Assembly: GCA_000227525.2 (NCBI GenBank) | Contig: AGIG01000028.1 | Coordinates: 574,153-638,152 of the forward strand | Reading direction: 5' to 3' | Length of the DNA: 64,000 bases | Source of the DNA: a gamma proteobacterium HIMB30 | GTDB lineage: Bacteria; Pseudomonadota; Gammaproteobacteria; Pseudomonadales; Litorivicinaceae | Shown: positions 18,407-26,323 of the stretch, piece after piece | Numbering within the stretch: the stretch's first letter is position 1 | Layout: every line of letters begins with the position of its first letter | Program-made: the position numbers and the translations under genes | Notes under the pieces: model-generated | Told to the model about the DNA's origin: nothing | What the model saw: only the letters and a program-made list of their open reading frames with translations | The model's database searches: none

Positions 18407-18468
18407 CTAAAAATGTTTCGTAGATGAAACATAATTTGAAAAAAATTGAAAAAACCTTTGGGGGTTAT

Positions 18469-19470
18469 ATGAAACAGCTGATTGGTGCAGCACTGACAGC
18501 GGGTGCGCTACTGTCAGGTGCGCAAACGTTTGCAGCTGATTGCGGAAAAGTCGTGATTGGTGAGATGAACTGGGCGAGTGGAGAGTTCCTGGCGCGGTTG
18601 GATGGATTCATCATGAGCGAAGGCTACCAGTGTGATGTTGAATATCTGACTGCGGGCACAATGCCACAGATCACGTCAATGAACGAAAAAGGGACGCCTG
18701 ATATCGCGTCTGAAATGTGGGCGAACGCTGCAGCGGTGGCGATCGATGCGGCAGTGAAAGAAAATCGTTTGGTGAAACTCAACCCATCACCAATTACTGG
18801 AGCAGGTGAAGGCTGGATGATGAGCGCAGCTGCAGCTCAAGCACATCCTGAGTTGAAAACAATTGACGACATCATTGCACGTCCTGATTTGTTCCCACAT
18901 CCTGAGGATCCATCAAAGGGTGGACTGCACACCTGCCCATCGGGCTGGGGCTGTCAGTTAGCGACCAACAACTTGTTCCGTGCGTTTGATATGGAAGCGA
19001 AAGGCTGGAAGCTCATTGATACGGGCTCAGGCGCTGGTTTGGATGGTTCAATCGCAAAGGCGAGCGAGCGTGGTGAGAACTGGCTCGGGTATTACTGGGC
19101 GCCAACAACACTTGCTGGCAAGTACAACTTGAAGCTTGTTGACTTCAATTCAGGGTTTGACCAAGAGCATTGGGATAACTGCATTGTGAAGCCTGTCGAA
19201 GAGTGCGATTCACCGAAGCGCAGTACATGGACAGTTTCTGAAGTTGTCTCGCTTGCGCAGGTTGATTTTACAAAGCGCGCTCCTGGTGCAGCAGCGTATG
19301 TCAAGCAACGGACTTTTGAATCAGATTTGCTGAATAAGTATCTGAGCTACATGCATGATAATCAGGCATCAGGCGAAGAAGCTGCAGTCGAATTTATGCT
19401 CAATGAAGAAGCGACATGGTCGACTTGGGTCACCAAAGAGGCGGCTGCGCGCATTAAGAAAGCGCTTTAA
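18469..19470 (+). CDS. Glycine betaine ABC transporter substrate-binding protein
   Basis: Periplasmic binding protein of the OpuAC/ProX type that delivers glycine betaine or a related osmolyte to the importer. The 333 residues begin with a signal peptide (cleavage near TFA-ADCG), followed by VVIGEMNWASGEF and the OpuAC fold with several tryptophans available for a quaternary-amine cage (MNWAS, SEMWANA, SGWGCQ, NWLGYYWAP). Cysteines at the mature N-terminus and in HTCPSGWGC may form disulfides. The ATG at 18469 follows a GGGGG site; an in-frame ATG 45 bases earlier would bury the signal. A terminator-like hairpin separates it from the permease gene. Confidence 0.93.
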   Translation: MKQLIGAALTAGALLSGAQTFAADCGKVVIGEMNWASGEFLARLDGFIMSEGYQCDVEYLTAGTMPQITSMNEKGTPDIASEMWANAAAVAIDAAVKENRLVKLNPSPITGAGEGWMMSAAAAQAHPELKTIDDIIARPDLFPHPEDPSKGGLHTCPSGWGCQLATNNLFRAFDMEAKGWKLIDTGSGAGLDGSIAKASERGENWLGYYWAPTTLAGKYNLKLVDFNSGFDQEHWDNCIVKPVEECDSPKRSTWTVSEVVSLAQVDFTKRAPGAAAYVKQRTFESDLLNKYLSYMHDNQASGEEAAVEFMLNEEATWSTWVTKEAAARIKKAL

Positions 19471-19482
19471 ATCGTGATAAAG

Positions 19483-19516
19483 AAAAACGGCTGAGTCTTT
19501 GGCTCAGTCGTTTTTT
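19483..19516 (+). terminator. Intra-operon terminator/attenuator after the binding-protein gene
   Basis: A 15-bp stem (19483-19497 with 19501-19515, two G-T pairs) with a TTT loop runs straight into a T tract. It lies between binding-protein and permease genes, so it probably terminates most transcripts and lets the binding protein be made in excess, as in many ABC importer operons. Confidence 0.8.
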
Positions 19517-19533
19517 CGTGTACAGAGACAGGT

Positions 19534-20421
19534 ATGGACTGGTTAACAGAGTTCCCTGAATTGGGTCGGCGCGACATGCGCGACTTTCGAAAAGGAATCG
19601 ATCAGGGATTTAAAGACTTCACCCGAACTTACGGTGAAGACATCGAATCGTTTTTTGAACCGCTACTGCAATTTTTGATCTGGCTTGAGAAGCTGTTATT
19701 GGCAACGCCTTGGCCTTTATTTATCGCCATCGTTTGTGTTTTAGCCTGGTTCGCAAGTCGCAGCTTGAAAATCGTCATCGGTTCAGCAATCAGTTTATTT
19801 CTCATCGGTTTTCTCGGAATGTGGGAAGACACGATGAGTACTGTCAGTATCATTGTCGTCTGCACCATGCTGTGTATCGGGCTCGGGTTGCCCATTGGTA
19901 TTTTGATGTCGAGATCTGATCGGGCTCAGGCGATTGTCACCCCAATTCTCGATGTCATGCAGACGATTCCCAGTTTTGTGTACCTCATTCCAGTGGTGAT
20001 GTTGTTGGGGATCGGTAAAGTTCCGGGCTTGATCTCAGTCGTCATTTACGCGATTCCACCCATGATCCGATTGACCAACTTGGGTATTCGATTGGTCGAT
20101 AAAGAAGTGCTGGAAGCTGCTGACGCGTTCGGCGCAAGTCCATGGCAAAAGTTGGTTCAAGTGCAAATCCCGCTTGCACTGCCGAATATCTTTGCTGGTG
20201 TTAACCAGACAATCATGATGTCGCTCGCGATGGTCGTCATTGCCTCGATGATTGGCGTGACAGGTCTCGGTCAGCCCGTTTTGAAGGCGATTTCGAATCA
20301 ATACCTGGCGATGGGTCTGTTGAATGGTCTTGCGATTGTGGCGCTCGCGATTATTTTCGACCGGATCAGCCAGAGCTACGGGAAGCGTCTACAGAGCTAC
20401 CGTGGAGGTCAGGGTGAGTAA
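19534..20421 (+). CDS. Glycine betaine ABC transporter permease (ProW/OpuAB type)
   Basis: Inner-membrane channel subunit. The 295 residues carry a soluble N-terminal stretch of about 45 residues, then about seven membrane helices. The EAA loop (EAADAFGASPWQKLVQVQIP) contacts the ATPase. TIPSFVYLIPVVMLLGIGKVPG is typical of ProW/OpuAB. It overlaps the ATPase gene by 8 bases, indicating translational coupling. It lies downstream of the attenuator hairpin and would be made at a lower level than the binding protein. Confidence 0.95.
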   Translation: MDWLTEFPELGRRDMRDFRKGIDQGFKDFTRTYGEDIESFFEPLLQFLIWLEKLLLATPWPLFIAIVCVLAWFASRSLKIVIGSAISLFLIGFLGMWEDTMSTVSIIVVCTMLCIGLGLPIGILMSRSDRAQAIVTPILDVMQTIPSFVYLIPVVMLLGIGKVPGLISVVIYAIPPMIRLTNLGIRLVDKEVLEAADAFGASPWQKLVQVQIPLALPNIFAGVNQTIMMSLAMVVIASMIGVTGLGQPVLKAISNQYLAMGLLNGLAIVALAIIFDRISQSYGKRLQSYRGGQGE

Positions 20422-21463
20422 TTCAGAAACCAAGATTGAAATTAAACACCTCTACAAGATCTTTGGCGATGATCCAGACACGATGCTTCAAAAGGTTCGT
20501 GATGGTGTTACCAAGGATGAATTGAACGACCAATACAACCATGTCCTCGGTTTAAGTGATATCAACCTGAAAATGCCGGCAAAGGGAATTCAGGTGGTGA
20601 TGGGCTTGTCTGGCTCTGGTAAATCGACACTGATTCGTCATATCAATCGATTGATCGAGCCGACCACCGGTGAAGTATGGATTGATGGCGAGAATGTCCT
20701 TGAGATGAACGACAAAACGCTGAGGGAGTTTCGTCGCAACCGTGCATCGATGGTCTTTCAGAAATTCGCACTGCTTCCACACCGGACCGTTATGGAGAAC
20801 ACGATTTACGGTCTTGAGATCCAAGGCATGGGCGAGAAAGAGGCCGAGAAACAGGCAGCGTATTGGATTGATCGCGTTGGTCTTGCCGGTTACGAAGAAA
20901 ATTATCCCGGCCAATTATCGGGCGGCATGCAACAACGAGTGGGTCTTGCCAGAGCACTCGCCACGGATGCCGATATTTTGCTGATGGATGAGGCATTCAG
21001 TGCATTAGATCCTTTGATTCGGACTGACATGCAGAATATTCTTTTGGATCTGCAGCAAGAGCTTCACAAAACCATTGTCTTTATCACCCACGATCTGGAA
21101 GAGGCGCTTCGTATCGGAGATCAGATCGCGATCTTAAGAGACGGTGAGGTGATTCAGCAGGGCACGCCACAGCAAATTGTGCTGAGGCCAAAAGATGATT
21201 ATATTGCCGACTTCACCAAAGATATTAACCGCGGCCGAGTGATTCAGTTGAAAACCATCATGAAGGCGCCGAACGACACAGCCGGCCCTGAGTTGTCAGG
21301 GGAAATGCTGGTCGAAGATGCGGCACAATTGGTGACAGAATCACCATCATCTCAAGCACGCGTGACCAATGATGCAGGGGATGTGATTGGTGTGGTTGGT
21401 ATTAACGATTTGATTCGCGCGATGGCCCGTCCGGATATCGAATCTCGACTCGAAGAACTGTAA
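20414..21463 (+). CDS. Glycine betaine ABC transporter ATPase (ProV/OpuAA type)
   Basis: Cytoplasmic ATP-hydrolysing subunit of the osmolyte importer. The 349 residues show the ProV-type N-terminal extension (LYKIFGDDP), Walker A GLSGSGKST (64-72), the signature LSGGMQQRVGLARAL, Walker B ILLMDEAFSALDP and the switch histidine in ITHDL. A C-terminal CBS-like region of about 80 residues could sense ionic strength, as in OpuA, but looks short for a full tandem pair. The start is GTG at 20414, preceded by GGAGG five to six bases upstream and overlapping the permease end. Confidence 0.95.
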   Translation: MSNSETKIEIKHLYKIFGDDPDTMLQKVRDGVTKDELNDQYNHVLGLSDINLKMPAKGIQVVMGLSGSGKSTLIRHINRLIEPTTGEVWIDGENVLEMNDKTLREFRRNRASMVFQKFALLPHRTVMENTIYGLEIQGMGEKEAEKQAAYWIDRVGLAGYEENYPGQLSGGMQQRVGLARALATDADILLMDEAFSALDPLIRTDMQNILLDLQQELHKTIVFITHDLEEALRIGDQIAILRDGEVIQQGTPQQIVLRPKDDYIADFTKDINRGRVIQLKTIMKAPNDTAGPELSGEMLVEDAAQLVTESPSSQARVTNDAGDVIGVVGINDLIRAMARPDIESRLEEL

Positions 21464-21790
21464 ATGCCCAAAAATACTCGGCTCGTGTATTCAACCGAGT
21501 CGGGTCGTATCCGATCTGACTCAGATTCCGTGCATTCCGCTAACCTGGATGACTCTGTATGCCGCGTGCGCAGAGAAACCAAGGGTCGCGGAGGCAAAGA
21601 GGCAACGGTCATCTGGGATGTGCCAGGTGGAGACGCTGAGTTGAAATCCTTAGGTAAAGCCATCAAACAACGTATCGGGACCGGAGGTTCCGTCAAGAAC
21701 GGCCAGATCGTGATTCAGGGTGATCACGTTGAGACCATTCTTACTTTTCTCAAAGACAAAGGATTTCAGGCCAAAAAGGCAGGTGGATGA
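21464..21790 (+). CDS. yciH: SUI1/eIF1-like translation factor YciH
   Basis: Small bacterial homologue of eIF1 thought to influence start-site fidelity. The 108 residues contain the SUI1 core: VRRETKGRGGKEATVIWDV, then LKSLGKAIKQRIGTGGSVKNGQIVIQGDH, and the last strand with IQGDHVETILTFLKDKGF. The ATG directly follows the ATPase gene's TAA, and its own stop overlaps the next start as ATGA, so it is read as part of the opu transcript. A translation factor in an osmolyte operon is probably chance linkage. Confidence 0.93.
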   Translation: MPKNTRLVYSTESGRIRSDSDSVHSANLDDSVCRVRRETKGRGGKEATVIWDVPGGDAELKSLGKAIKQRIGTGGSVKNGQIVIQGDHVETILTFLKDKGFQAKKAGG

Positions 21791-22281
21791 CAGTTTCTAA
21801 AGATTTGTTTAAACAAACTGTGGGTTCGTTTCCAACTGGCGTCACGGTCACCACAGCCTATGCTGCAGATGGCCAAGTGGTTGGAATGACAGCCAGCGCA
21901 TTCAGCTCTGTATCGCTTGATCCGTTGTTGGTGCTGATGTGTCCCGCTAAAGACGCCGAATGTTATTCAGCATTAACTGAAGCTGACTATTTCAGCATCC
22001 ATTTACTCGCCGGCGATCAAGGGCCGCTGGCTTGGCAGTTTGCGAAATCGGACGTGGATAAGACCCAAGGGCTGTCGTTGGACAAAGGCCCGAATGGAAG
22101 TCCAAAAATACAAGGATGTCTTGCCTATTTGGAGTGTCGTCACCATGCACTCTATGACGGAGGTGATCATGGCATTCTTGTTGGCGAAGTTAGGCATATC
22201 GAGCTCCCTGAGACAGACAGAGAGCCATTGGTTTACTGCAAGAGTACCTTGGGTCCTCTGCCTCGGATTGACGCTCAATAG
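21787..22281 (+). CDS. Flavin reductase-like, FMN-binding split-barrel protein
   Basis: NAD(P)H-flavin reductase-domain protein of the HpaC/RutF type, supplying reduced flavin to a monooxygenase. The 164 residues show FPTGVTVTTA near the N-terminus, VVGMTASAFSSVSLDPLLVL (flavin-binding loop) and FSIHLLAGDQ. The C-terminal HHALYDGGDHGILVGEV contains the family's GDH motif. No partner oxygenase is nearby. The bases encoding YDGGDHG double as a perfect ribosome-binding site for the next gene, which starts 113 bases before this gene ends. Confidence 0.9.
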   Translation: MTVSKDLFKQTVGSFPTGVTVTTAYAADGQVVGMTASAFSSVSLDPLLVLMCPAKDAECYSALTEADYFSIHLLAGDQGPLAWQFAKSDVDKTQGLSLDKGPNGSPKIQGCLAYLECRHHALYDGGDHGILVGEVRHIELPETDREPLVYCKSTLGPLPRIDAQ

Positions 22282-22774
22282 CGTTCTCTATCCAACGAAT
22301 GCCAGAGCCTCAGGTCCTGATTGTGACCGGCTCGCTTCCATCGCAGCCGATCCCGATCACCAAGCCACTCCCGTGACTTATGCAGAAATCGATGGTTTAG
22401 GCGTGATTAGTGCGTGTCGTCAGGCGCTGTCACAAGATCCCGATAATGGGCGTTACTGGGTGCAACTTGGCCGTGGATTTCTGAAGCAAGAGCAAGGTGA
22501 GGCCATGCTTGATGCCTTTCAGAAAGCGCAATCGTTAGATTATCCGGTAGCCTGGTTTGCACTCGCAGTGGTCTATCACACAGGCAATGGAATCGTTGAG
22601 GCGGATTTGGAACGAGCAGAAACGCTTTACAAAGAAGCCTATCGGAGGGGCGTTGGTTATGCAGCCTTAGGTCTTGCACGCTTGTATGATGAATCTGGGT
22701 CCCCATTCTTTGATCAAGAGAAATCTGATCTCTGGCAGTCGCGTTTTGACACGCTGATTGACCGGTTGGGGTAG
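22169..22774 (+). CDS. Secreted Sel1/TPR-like repeat protein starting inside the flavin reductase gene
   Basis: A 201-residue protein whose C-terminal two thirds contain helical repeats of Sel1/TPR character (ARYWVQLGRGFLKQ-like segment, ALAVVYHTGNGIVEADLERAETL, AALGLARLYDES). The N-terminal part has a hydrophobic stretch (VPWVLCLGLTLNSVL) ending in NARA-SG, a likely signal peptide with a long n-region. The start is the ATG at 22169, because GGAGGTGATC, the full complement of the 16S tail, ends right before it. Later in-frame starts would remove the signal. This gives a 113-base overlap with the preceding gene in another frame. Function unknown. Confidence 0.75.
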   Translation: MAFLLAKLGISSSLRQTESHWFTARVPWVLCLGLTLNSVLYPTNARASGPDCDRLASIAADPDHQATPVTYAEIDGLGVISACRQALSQDPDNGRYWVQLGRGFLKQEQGEAMLDAFQKAQSLDYPVAWFALAVVYHTGNGIVEADLERAETLYKEAYRRGVGYAALGLARLYDESGSPFFDQEKSDLWQSRFDTLIDRLG

Positions 22775-22778
22775 CACC

Positions 22779-23534
22779 ATGCGGAATACAATCTGGTTTT
22801 TGATCGTTGGTCTGAGCTCATCCAGTGTTGCCTTTGACGGACAACCGCTTCAGTACGAAATCGACTGGGGTCCTGTGACCTTGGCCGATGCAACTGTTGA
22901 ATTATTGGATTCTGGCGATATTCGGAGCGTCTCGGCTGATATTTCATCGCGTGGCGTAGGCGCTTGGTTTTCTGACTTTCAGTCGACGCTTGAAATCATG
23001 CGAACTCGTGATGGAACGCAAATCCTCAATGGTGGCAGTACATGGGATGATACGCTCAGCAATATCACGGTAATGTGGTTGCCTGATGAGTCGAAGCCCA
23101 GTGTGGATCTGTATCGATCAAAGCCCCGTGACTACGAATTGACACCGGTCCCCGAGACGTCCATCGCTGATACGGTTGATCCGTTTACACCGGTGTTTGA
23201 GATTGGTCGTCGCCTGGATGAAACGCAGCGCTGTGAAGGATCGTATCGCGTGTTTGATGGTGTTCGTCGTTACGATCTGCAGATCCAAGATGGTGGCCTG
23301 ACGACTCTGACATCAGATGATGCTGCGGACTTTAATGGCCCTGCGCGCCGCTGTGATATCACGCTGACTCGCATTGGTGGATTTTCGACAAAGAAGGGGC
23401 TATTTAAATTTGGAGAGTCAGAAATCACGCGTACGCTCTATTTGGGGCAGATTCGAGGACATTGGTTGCCAGTGCGATTTGAGGTATCTGCACCGATCGG
23501 CTCTGCAGTGGCGCGCTTGGCCGTGAGTCACTAA
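22779..23534 (+). CDS. DUF3108 family secreted protein
   Basis: A 251-residue exported protein with a signal peptide (FLIVGLSSSSVAFDG). The mature part opens with LQYEIDWGPVTLADATVEL and includes a beta-rich body with KPRDYEL, PFTPVFEIGRRL, RYDLQIQDGG and a C-terminal LGQIRGHWLPVRFEVSAP; this layout is typical of DUF3108 periplasmic proteins of unknown function. The ATG at 22779 lies five bases after the preceding stop. Its end overlaps the convergent elyC-like gene by four bases. Confidence 0.8.
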   Translation: MRNTIWFLIVGLSSSSVAFDGQPLQYEIDWGPVTLADATVELLDSGDIRSVSADISSRGVGAWFSDFQSTLEIMRTRDGTQILNGGSTWDDTLSNITVMWLPDESKPSVDLYRSKPRDYELTPVPETSIADTVDPFTPVFEIGRRLDETQRCEGSYRVFDGVRRYDLQIQDGGLTTLTSDDAADFNGPARRCDITLTRIGGFSTKKGLFKFGESEITRTLYLGQIRGHWLPVRFEVSAPIGSAVARLAVSH

Positions 23535-24295
23535 GGCTTTTGTGTCAATCGATAGACAGTGATTCCGATCCATTCATGCATCAGGATTTTGAGTTGGCTG
23601 GCGCCCTTGGCGAGGTTCCAGCGGAAACCGCTATCTGAGTGATTTGAGCGAAAATCGGTTGGATAAGGCGTGATGTAGATTTGATGGTCGGAGAATATTT
23701 CAAATGCACGTGGCATGTGAAACGCCGAAGTGACTAAAAGCCAGGGACCTGTCTCGGTGAAGGTTGTCAGCTCTTTGGTGTATCGCGCATTTTCGATGGT
23801 ATTTCGTGACCTGTTTTCGAGAAGGATTCGCTCAGTTGACCCGATGGTTTCCTTAAAAAATCGCAAGGCCACGTCACTTTCCGACAATTTTCCACGAACC
23901 AAGCGGCCGGAAAAGCCTGTAAAAATCACTGGTGCATTTGGATACAACCGCATGAGTCCGAGCGTTGCTGTCATGCGCTCGGCAGCATTACCCAGAGTGA
24001 CATCATCGTGTGCTTCAGTCGTCAGTTCATCGATCGCTCCGCCCAGTAAGATGATTCCGGAAATTTGATCTGGAGCTGCCCGTTTGATCTGGGTTTCAAG
24101 ATCGAACAGCAGCGTATTCCAAAGCGGTGTGACACCGAGAAGGACTGTCCATAGAAGTAGCATGGTGTTCGCCAGCCTCCGTAATCGACCGAGCCAATTG
24201 CAGAGTGCGGCGAGACCAACCAATACTGCGAGGATGTGCAGAGGATCGAGAAAAAATCCGATTAGCTTTGAGGCGATAAAATAAAAATCTGACAT
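23531..24295 (-). CDS. ElyC/YdcF-like DUF218 membrane protein
   Basis: Inner-membrane protein with two membrane segments near the N-terminus (about 5-40) and a periplasmic DUF218 domain; E. coli ElyC acts in envelope biogenesis through the undecaprenyl carrier. The 254 residues show GIILLGGAID, the motif ERMTATLGLMRLYPNAPVIFTG, ENRSRNTIENA and LLVTSAFHMPRA, all DUF218 hallmarks, ending ILMHEWIGITVYRL. I chose the ATG at 24295 just before DFYFIASKL; an earlier in-frame start at 24319 adds eight polar residues. A perfect hairpin lies in its 5' leader. Confidence 0.88.
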   Translation of the reverse strand: MSDFYFIASKLIGFFLDPLHILAVLVGLAALCNWLGRLRRLANTMLLLWTVLLGVTPLWNTLLFDLETQIKRAAPDQISGIILLGGAIDELTTEAHDDVTLGNAAERMTATLGLMRLYPNAPVIFTGFSGRLVRGKLSESDVALRFFKETIGSTERILLENRSRNTIENARYTKELTTFTETGPWLLVTSAFHMPRAFEIFSDHQIYITPYPTDFRSNHSDSGFRWNLAKGASQLKILMHEWIGITVYRLTQKP

Positions 24296-24322
24296 GCAGT
24301 TGGCATCCTCGAGATCCACAGA

Positions 24323-24342
24323 TAGCGGAGAAAACTCCGCTA
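24323..24342. repeat. Perfect 8-bp hairpin in the leader of the ElyC-like gene
   Basis: TAGCGGAG, loop AAAA, CTCCGCTA. It lies 28 bases upstream of the minus-strand ElyC-like start codon and has no following T tract. It could be an mRNA leader hairpin or an operator; role unknown. Confidence 0.5.
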
Positions 24343-24387
24343 CTCAAGCAGACCACTGGTTGTGTTGCAAGAGTCTTACCCTATCAA

Positions 24388-24416
24388 TTGGTGTGTGGAC
24401 TGGTCTGCAGTAGACT
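24388..24416 (+). promoter_or_regulatory. Possible sigma-70-like promoter for the small cysteine-protein pair
   Basis: TTGGTG (24388-24393), 17 bases, TAGACT (24411-24416), 23 bases ahead of the ATG at 24440. The boxes are moderate matches only. Confidence 0.35.
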
Positions 24417-24439
24417 AAGGGAAACCGCAAGGAGTTGTA

Positions 24440-24658
24440 ATGTTTCAGTTTGGCGGACCGAATTGCAAAGTTTGTCGACTCATCAGAGTCTACCTCCTCG
24501 TCGCGATACCCGTCTTGATGATGATGTGGATTCGTCCGGATTTTCACATTCCAGCTGGTGTAGATGGAAGGGCCGTAGTTGGCTATGCGTTTGGTTTGGG
24601 AGCGGTTGCCATGCTGATGTTTAAGTACTACACAGACATTTATAAGAAGAAAAAATGA
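24440..24658 (+). CDS. Small membrane protein with an N-terminal CxxC
   Basis: I do not recognise this 72-residue protein. It opens with GGPNCKVCRL, a CxxC pair. Two hydrophobic segments follow (about 16-32 and 47-63), with a basic KYYTDIYKKKK tail, so a membrane hairpin with both ends in the cytoplasm is likely. AAGGAG sits five bases before the ATG, a strong ribosome site. It overlaps the next gene as ATGA, so both are translated together; the partner is also cysteine-rich. Confidence 0.75.
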   Translation: MFQFGGPNCKVCRLIRVYLLVAIPVLMMMWIRPDFHIPAGVDGRAVVGYAFGLGAVAMLMFKYYTDIYKKKK

Positions 24659-24879
24659 GCGAATCGCCGAATTGTTGGAACTGTCGGTTTTTCAAAATCA
24701 GTTGGGATCCCAAATTCCCATATGAATGCCAGGCCATGGACTTTAAGAGTCTGGGATTGCCATGTGCACAGGTACTCAGCATTGATGGGCACGAATGCCA
24801 GTCGTTTTCCCGAAAAACGGATAAAAAGTCTCGGCAACGCGCCTCAGGTACTCATCGATCCACTGATCGTCTCGCGTGA
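24655..24879 (+). CDS. Small cysteine-rich soluble protein
   Basis: A 74-residue protein with five cysteines: CWNC at residues 7-10, then EC, PC and EC, before FS and a basic tail. Short proteins of this layout (CxxC, ISWD, PYxC, G-x-EC-x-F) recur in bacteria near small membrane proteins and could bind zinc or an iron-sulfur cluster, but I know no proven function. It starts inside the stop of the upstream membrane protein (ATGA) and its stop abuts the end of a convergent lipoprotein gene. The last 20 residues are low complexity and basic. Confidence 0.7.
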   Translation: MSESPNCWNCRFFKISWDPKFPYECQAMDFKSLGLPCAQVLSIDGHECQSFSRKTDKKSRQRASGTHRSTDRLA

Positions 24880-25386
24880 TCAATCTTTAATCAGCAAGAT
24901 CGGCAAGTTGATATTTGATGGCTGTCGGCAAAAACTTGAGCCTTGAAGAATGTACATTGAGCACGCAAATCGACTGCCATGCCACGAATCTTCCTGTAAC
25001 CAATAATTATTGACTTCCACGTTCGGAAACACATTTGGATTCAGCGCCGGATTATCGCAATCTTCTTCGAGGATTCTTTCGAATTCCTTGCGTTTGGGTA
25101 GCCGCCATCGTTGACCGGATTTGTCCGAAAACTCTCGGATGTACCCATCGGCCTGAGCTCGTGTGACACGGACAGGCTCGCCAATGCACTTTTTACCACG
25201 GAATGATTGTCCTGCAGCGCAGCGATACCACACCGTGCCGGAGATGTGCTGGGCGATCCCTTTCTCTCCATCAACGACAAATTGTCCGTAGTCTTGGGGA
25301 GAGGTGACATCACCACAATACGGTTGGCCGATTTCCCGATCGCAGCCGACTAACATGAGAGCGATTGCGAGAAGACATACCCTCAT
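24880..25386 (-). CDS. Lipoprotein with DUF1566 (Lcl)-like domain
   Basis: A 168-residue predicted lipoprotein: MRVCLLAIALMLVGC places the lipidated cysteine at C15. The domain shows GTVWYRCAAGQSF, GKKC, WRLPKRKEFERIL, NYWLQED and the terminal CRQPSN region. The W-R-L-P-x-x-x-E-F motif and the several cysteines are typical of DUF1566 proteins, found in surface and fimbrial contexts. I chose the ATG at 25386, with GGAG about eight bases upstream and directly before the signal. It is divergent from pomA, but this may be coincidental. Confidence 0.8.
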   Translation of the reverse strand: MRVCLLAIALMLVGCDREIGQPYCGDVTSPQDYGQFVVDGEKGIAQHISGTVWYRCAAGQSFRGKKCIGEPVRVTRAQADGYIREFSDKSGQRWRLPKRKEFERILEEDCDNPALNPNVFPNVEVNNYWLQEDSWHGSRFACSMYILQGSSFCRQPSNINLPILLIKD

Positions 25387-25472
25387 TTGAATTGCTCCAT
25401 ACAGTGTCATTGTGTGTTTTCAATTTAAGCTATTTAATGTATCGGTATAAAGCATAAAACTTTTATTTCGCT

Positions 25473-25498
25473 TAAAATTTTTGGGGTATTGCCGATAT
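25473..25498 (+). promoter_or_regulatory. Sigma-28 (FliA) promoter of pomAB
   Basis: TAAAATTT (25473-25480), 10 bases, GCCGATAT (25491-25498). The consensus is TAAAGTTT-N11-GCCGATAA; each box has one mismatch and the spacer is one base short. It lies 48 bases before the pomA start codon. Confidence 0.8.
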
Positions 25499-25545
25499 AC
25501 GGGAGTACGTTGTGGGTTTAACGTCCTGTCCAAAGGGGATTATTC

Positions 25546-26304
25546 ATGGATATCGCAAGTGTAGTTGGCCTGATTGGTGCCTTGGTACTCATTGTTATGG
25601 CGATGGGCGATCCGGGTCCTTTCGTCGATACAGCTTCGATTTTGATCGTATTCGGTGGTTCGATTATGGCCACATTATATCGCTCGACACTCCCTGAATT
25701 CCTCGGATTTACCAAAGTCATGGGTAAGGCGTTTGGCGGTTACCCAGATAAGCCCGATGATTTGATTGTGCAATTGGCGGAGTTGGCGACGATCGCCCGA
25801 AAGGACGGCATGATTGCGCTTGAAGGACAGGAAATTAAAAACAAGTTCCTCGCCAAAGGTATCGCAATGCTGGTTGATGGAACTGACGGAAAGCTGATCC
25901 GAACATCGTTGGAACGCGAGAATGATCAAATGAAAGCGCGTCACGGTGCGGGGGCTGGATTTTTTGAAGCCTGGGCGGAAATTGCACCAGCTATGGGAAT
26001 GATCGGAACGCTTGTGGGATTGGTATTGATGCTTGGAAACATGTCAGATCCAAAGGCGATCGGTCCCGCGATGGCGGTTGCCTTGTTGACGACTCTCTAC
26101 GGAGCGTTGCTTGCAAACGTGATTCTGATTCCGTGTGCCATGAAACTGAAGACCAAGTCATCGATGGAGTCGTTGAATAACGAACTGATTATCGAAGGTG
26201 TGATGTTTATCAATGACGGCGGTAACCCACGCATTATGGGCGACATGCTCGGATCGTTCTTGGATTCGAAAGCACGTGAACGTGCTGTTGCAGCGCTCGG
26301 ATAG
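25546..26304 (+). CDS. pomA: Flagellar stator protein PomA (MotA family)
   Basis: Membrane subunit of the stator that couples ion flow to flagellar torque. The 252 residues form four membrane helices (about 5-22, 29-46, 145-170, 180-200) with a large cytoplasmic loop between helices 2 and 3. Charged torque-loop residues are present in KLIRTSLERENDQMK. WAEIAPAMGMIGTLVGLVLML is typical of PomA/MotA-type helix 3. The length (252, against 253 for Vibrio PomA and 295 for E. coli MotA) and the opening DIASVVGLIGALVLIV favour the sodium-driven PomA group; ion choice is inference. First gene of the stator operon with a sigma-28 promoter. Confidence 0.95.
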   Translation: MDIASVVGLIGALVLIVMAMGDPGPFVDTASILIVFGGSIMATLYRSTLPEFLGFTKVMGKAFGGYPDKPDDLIVQLAELATIARKDGMIALEGQEIKNKFLAKGIAMLVDGTDGKLIRTSLERENDQMKARHGAGAGFFEAWAEIAPAMGMIGTLVGLVLMLGNMSDPKAIGPAMAVALLTTLYGALLANVILIPCAMKLKTKSSMESLNNELIIEGVMFINDGGNPRIMGDMLGSFLDSKARERAVAALG

Positions 26305-26323
26305 GTAGTAAGGCGGCGAAATC

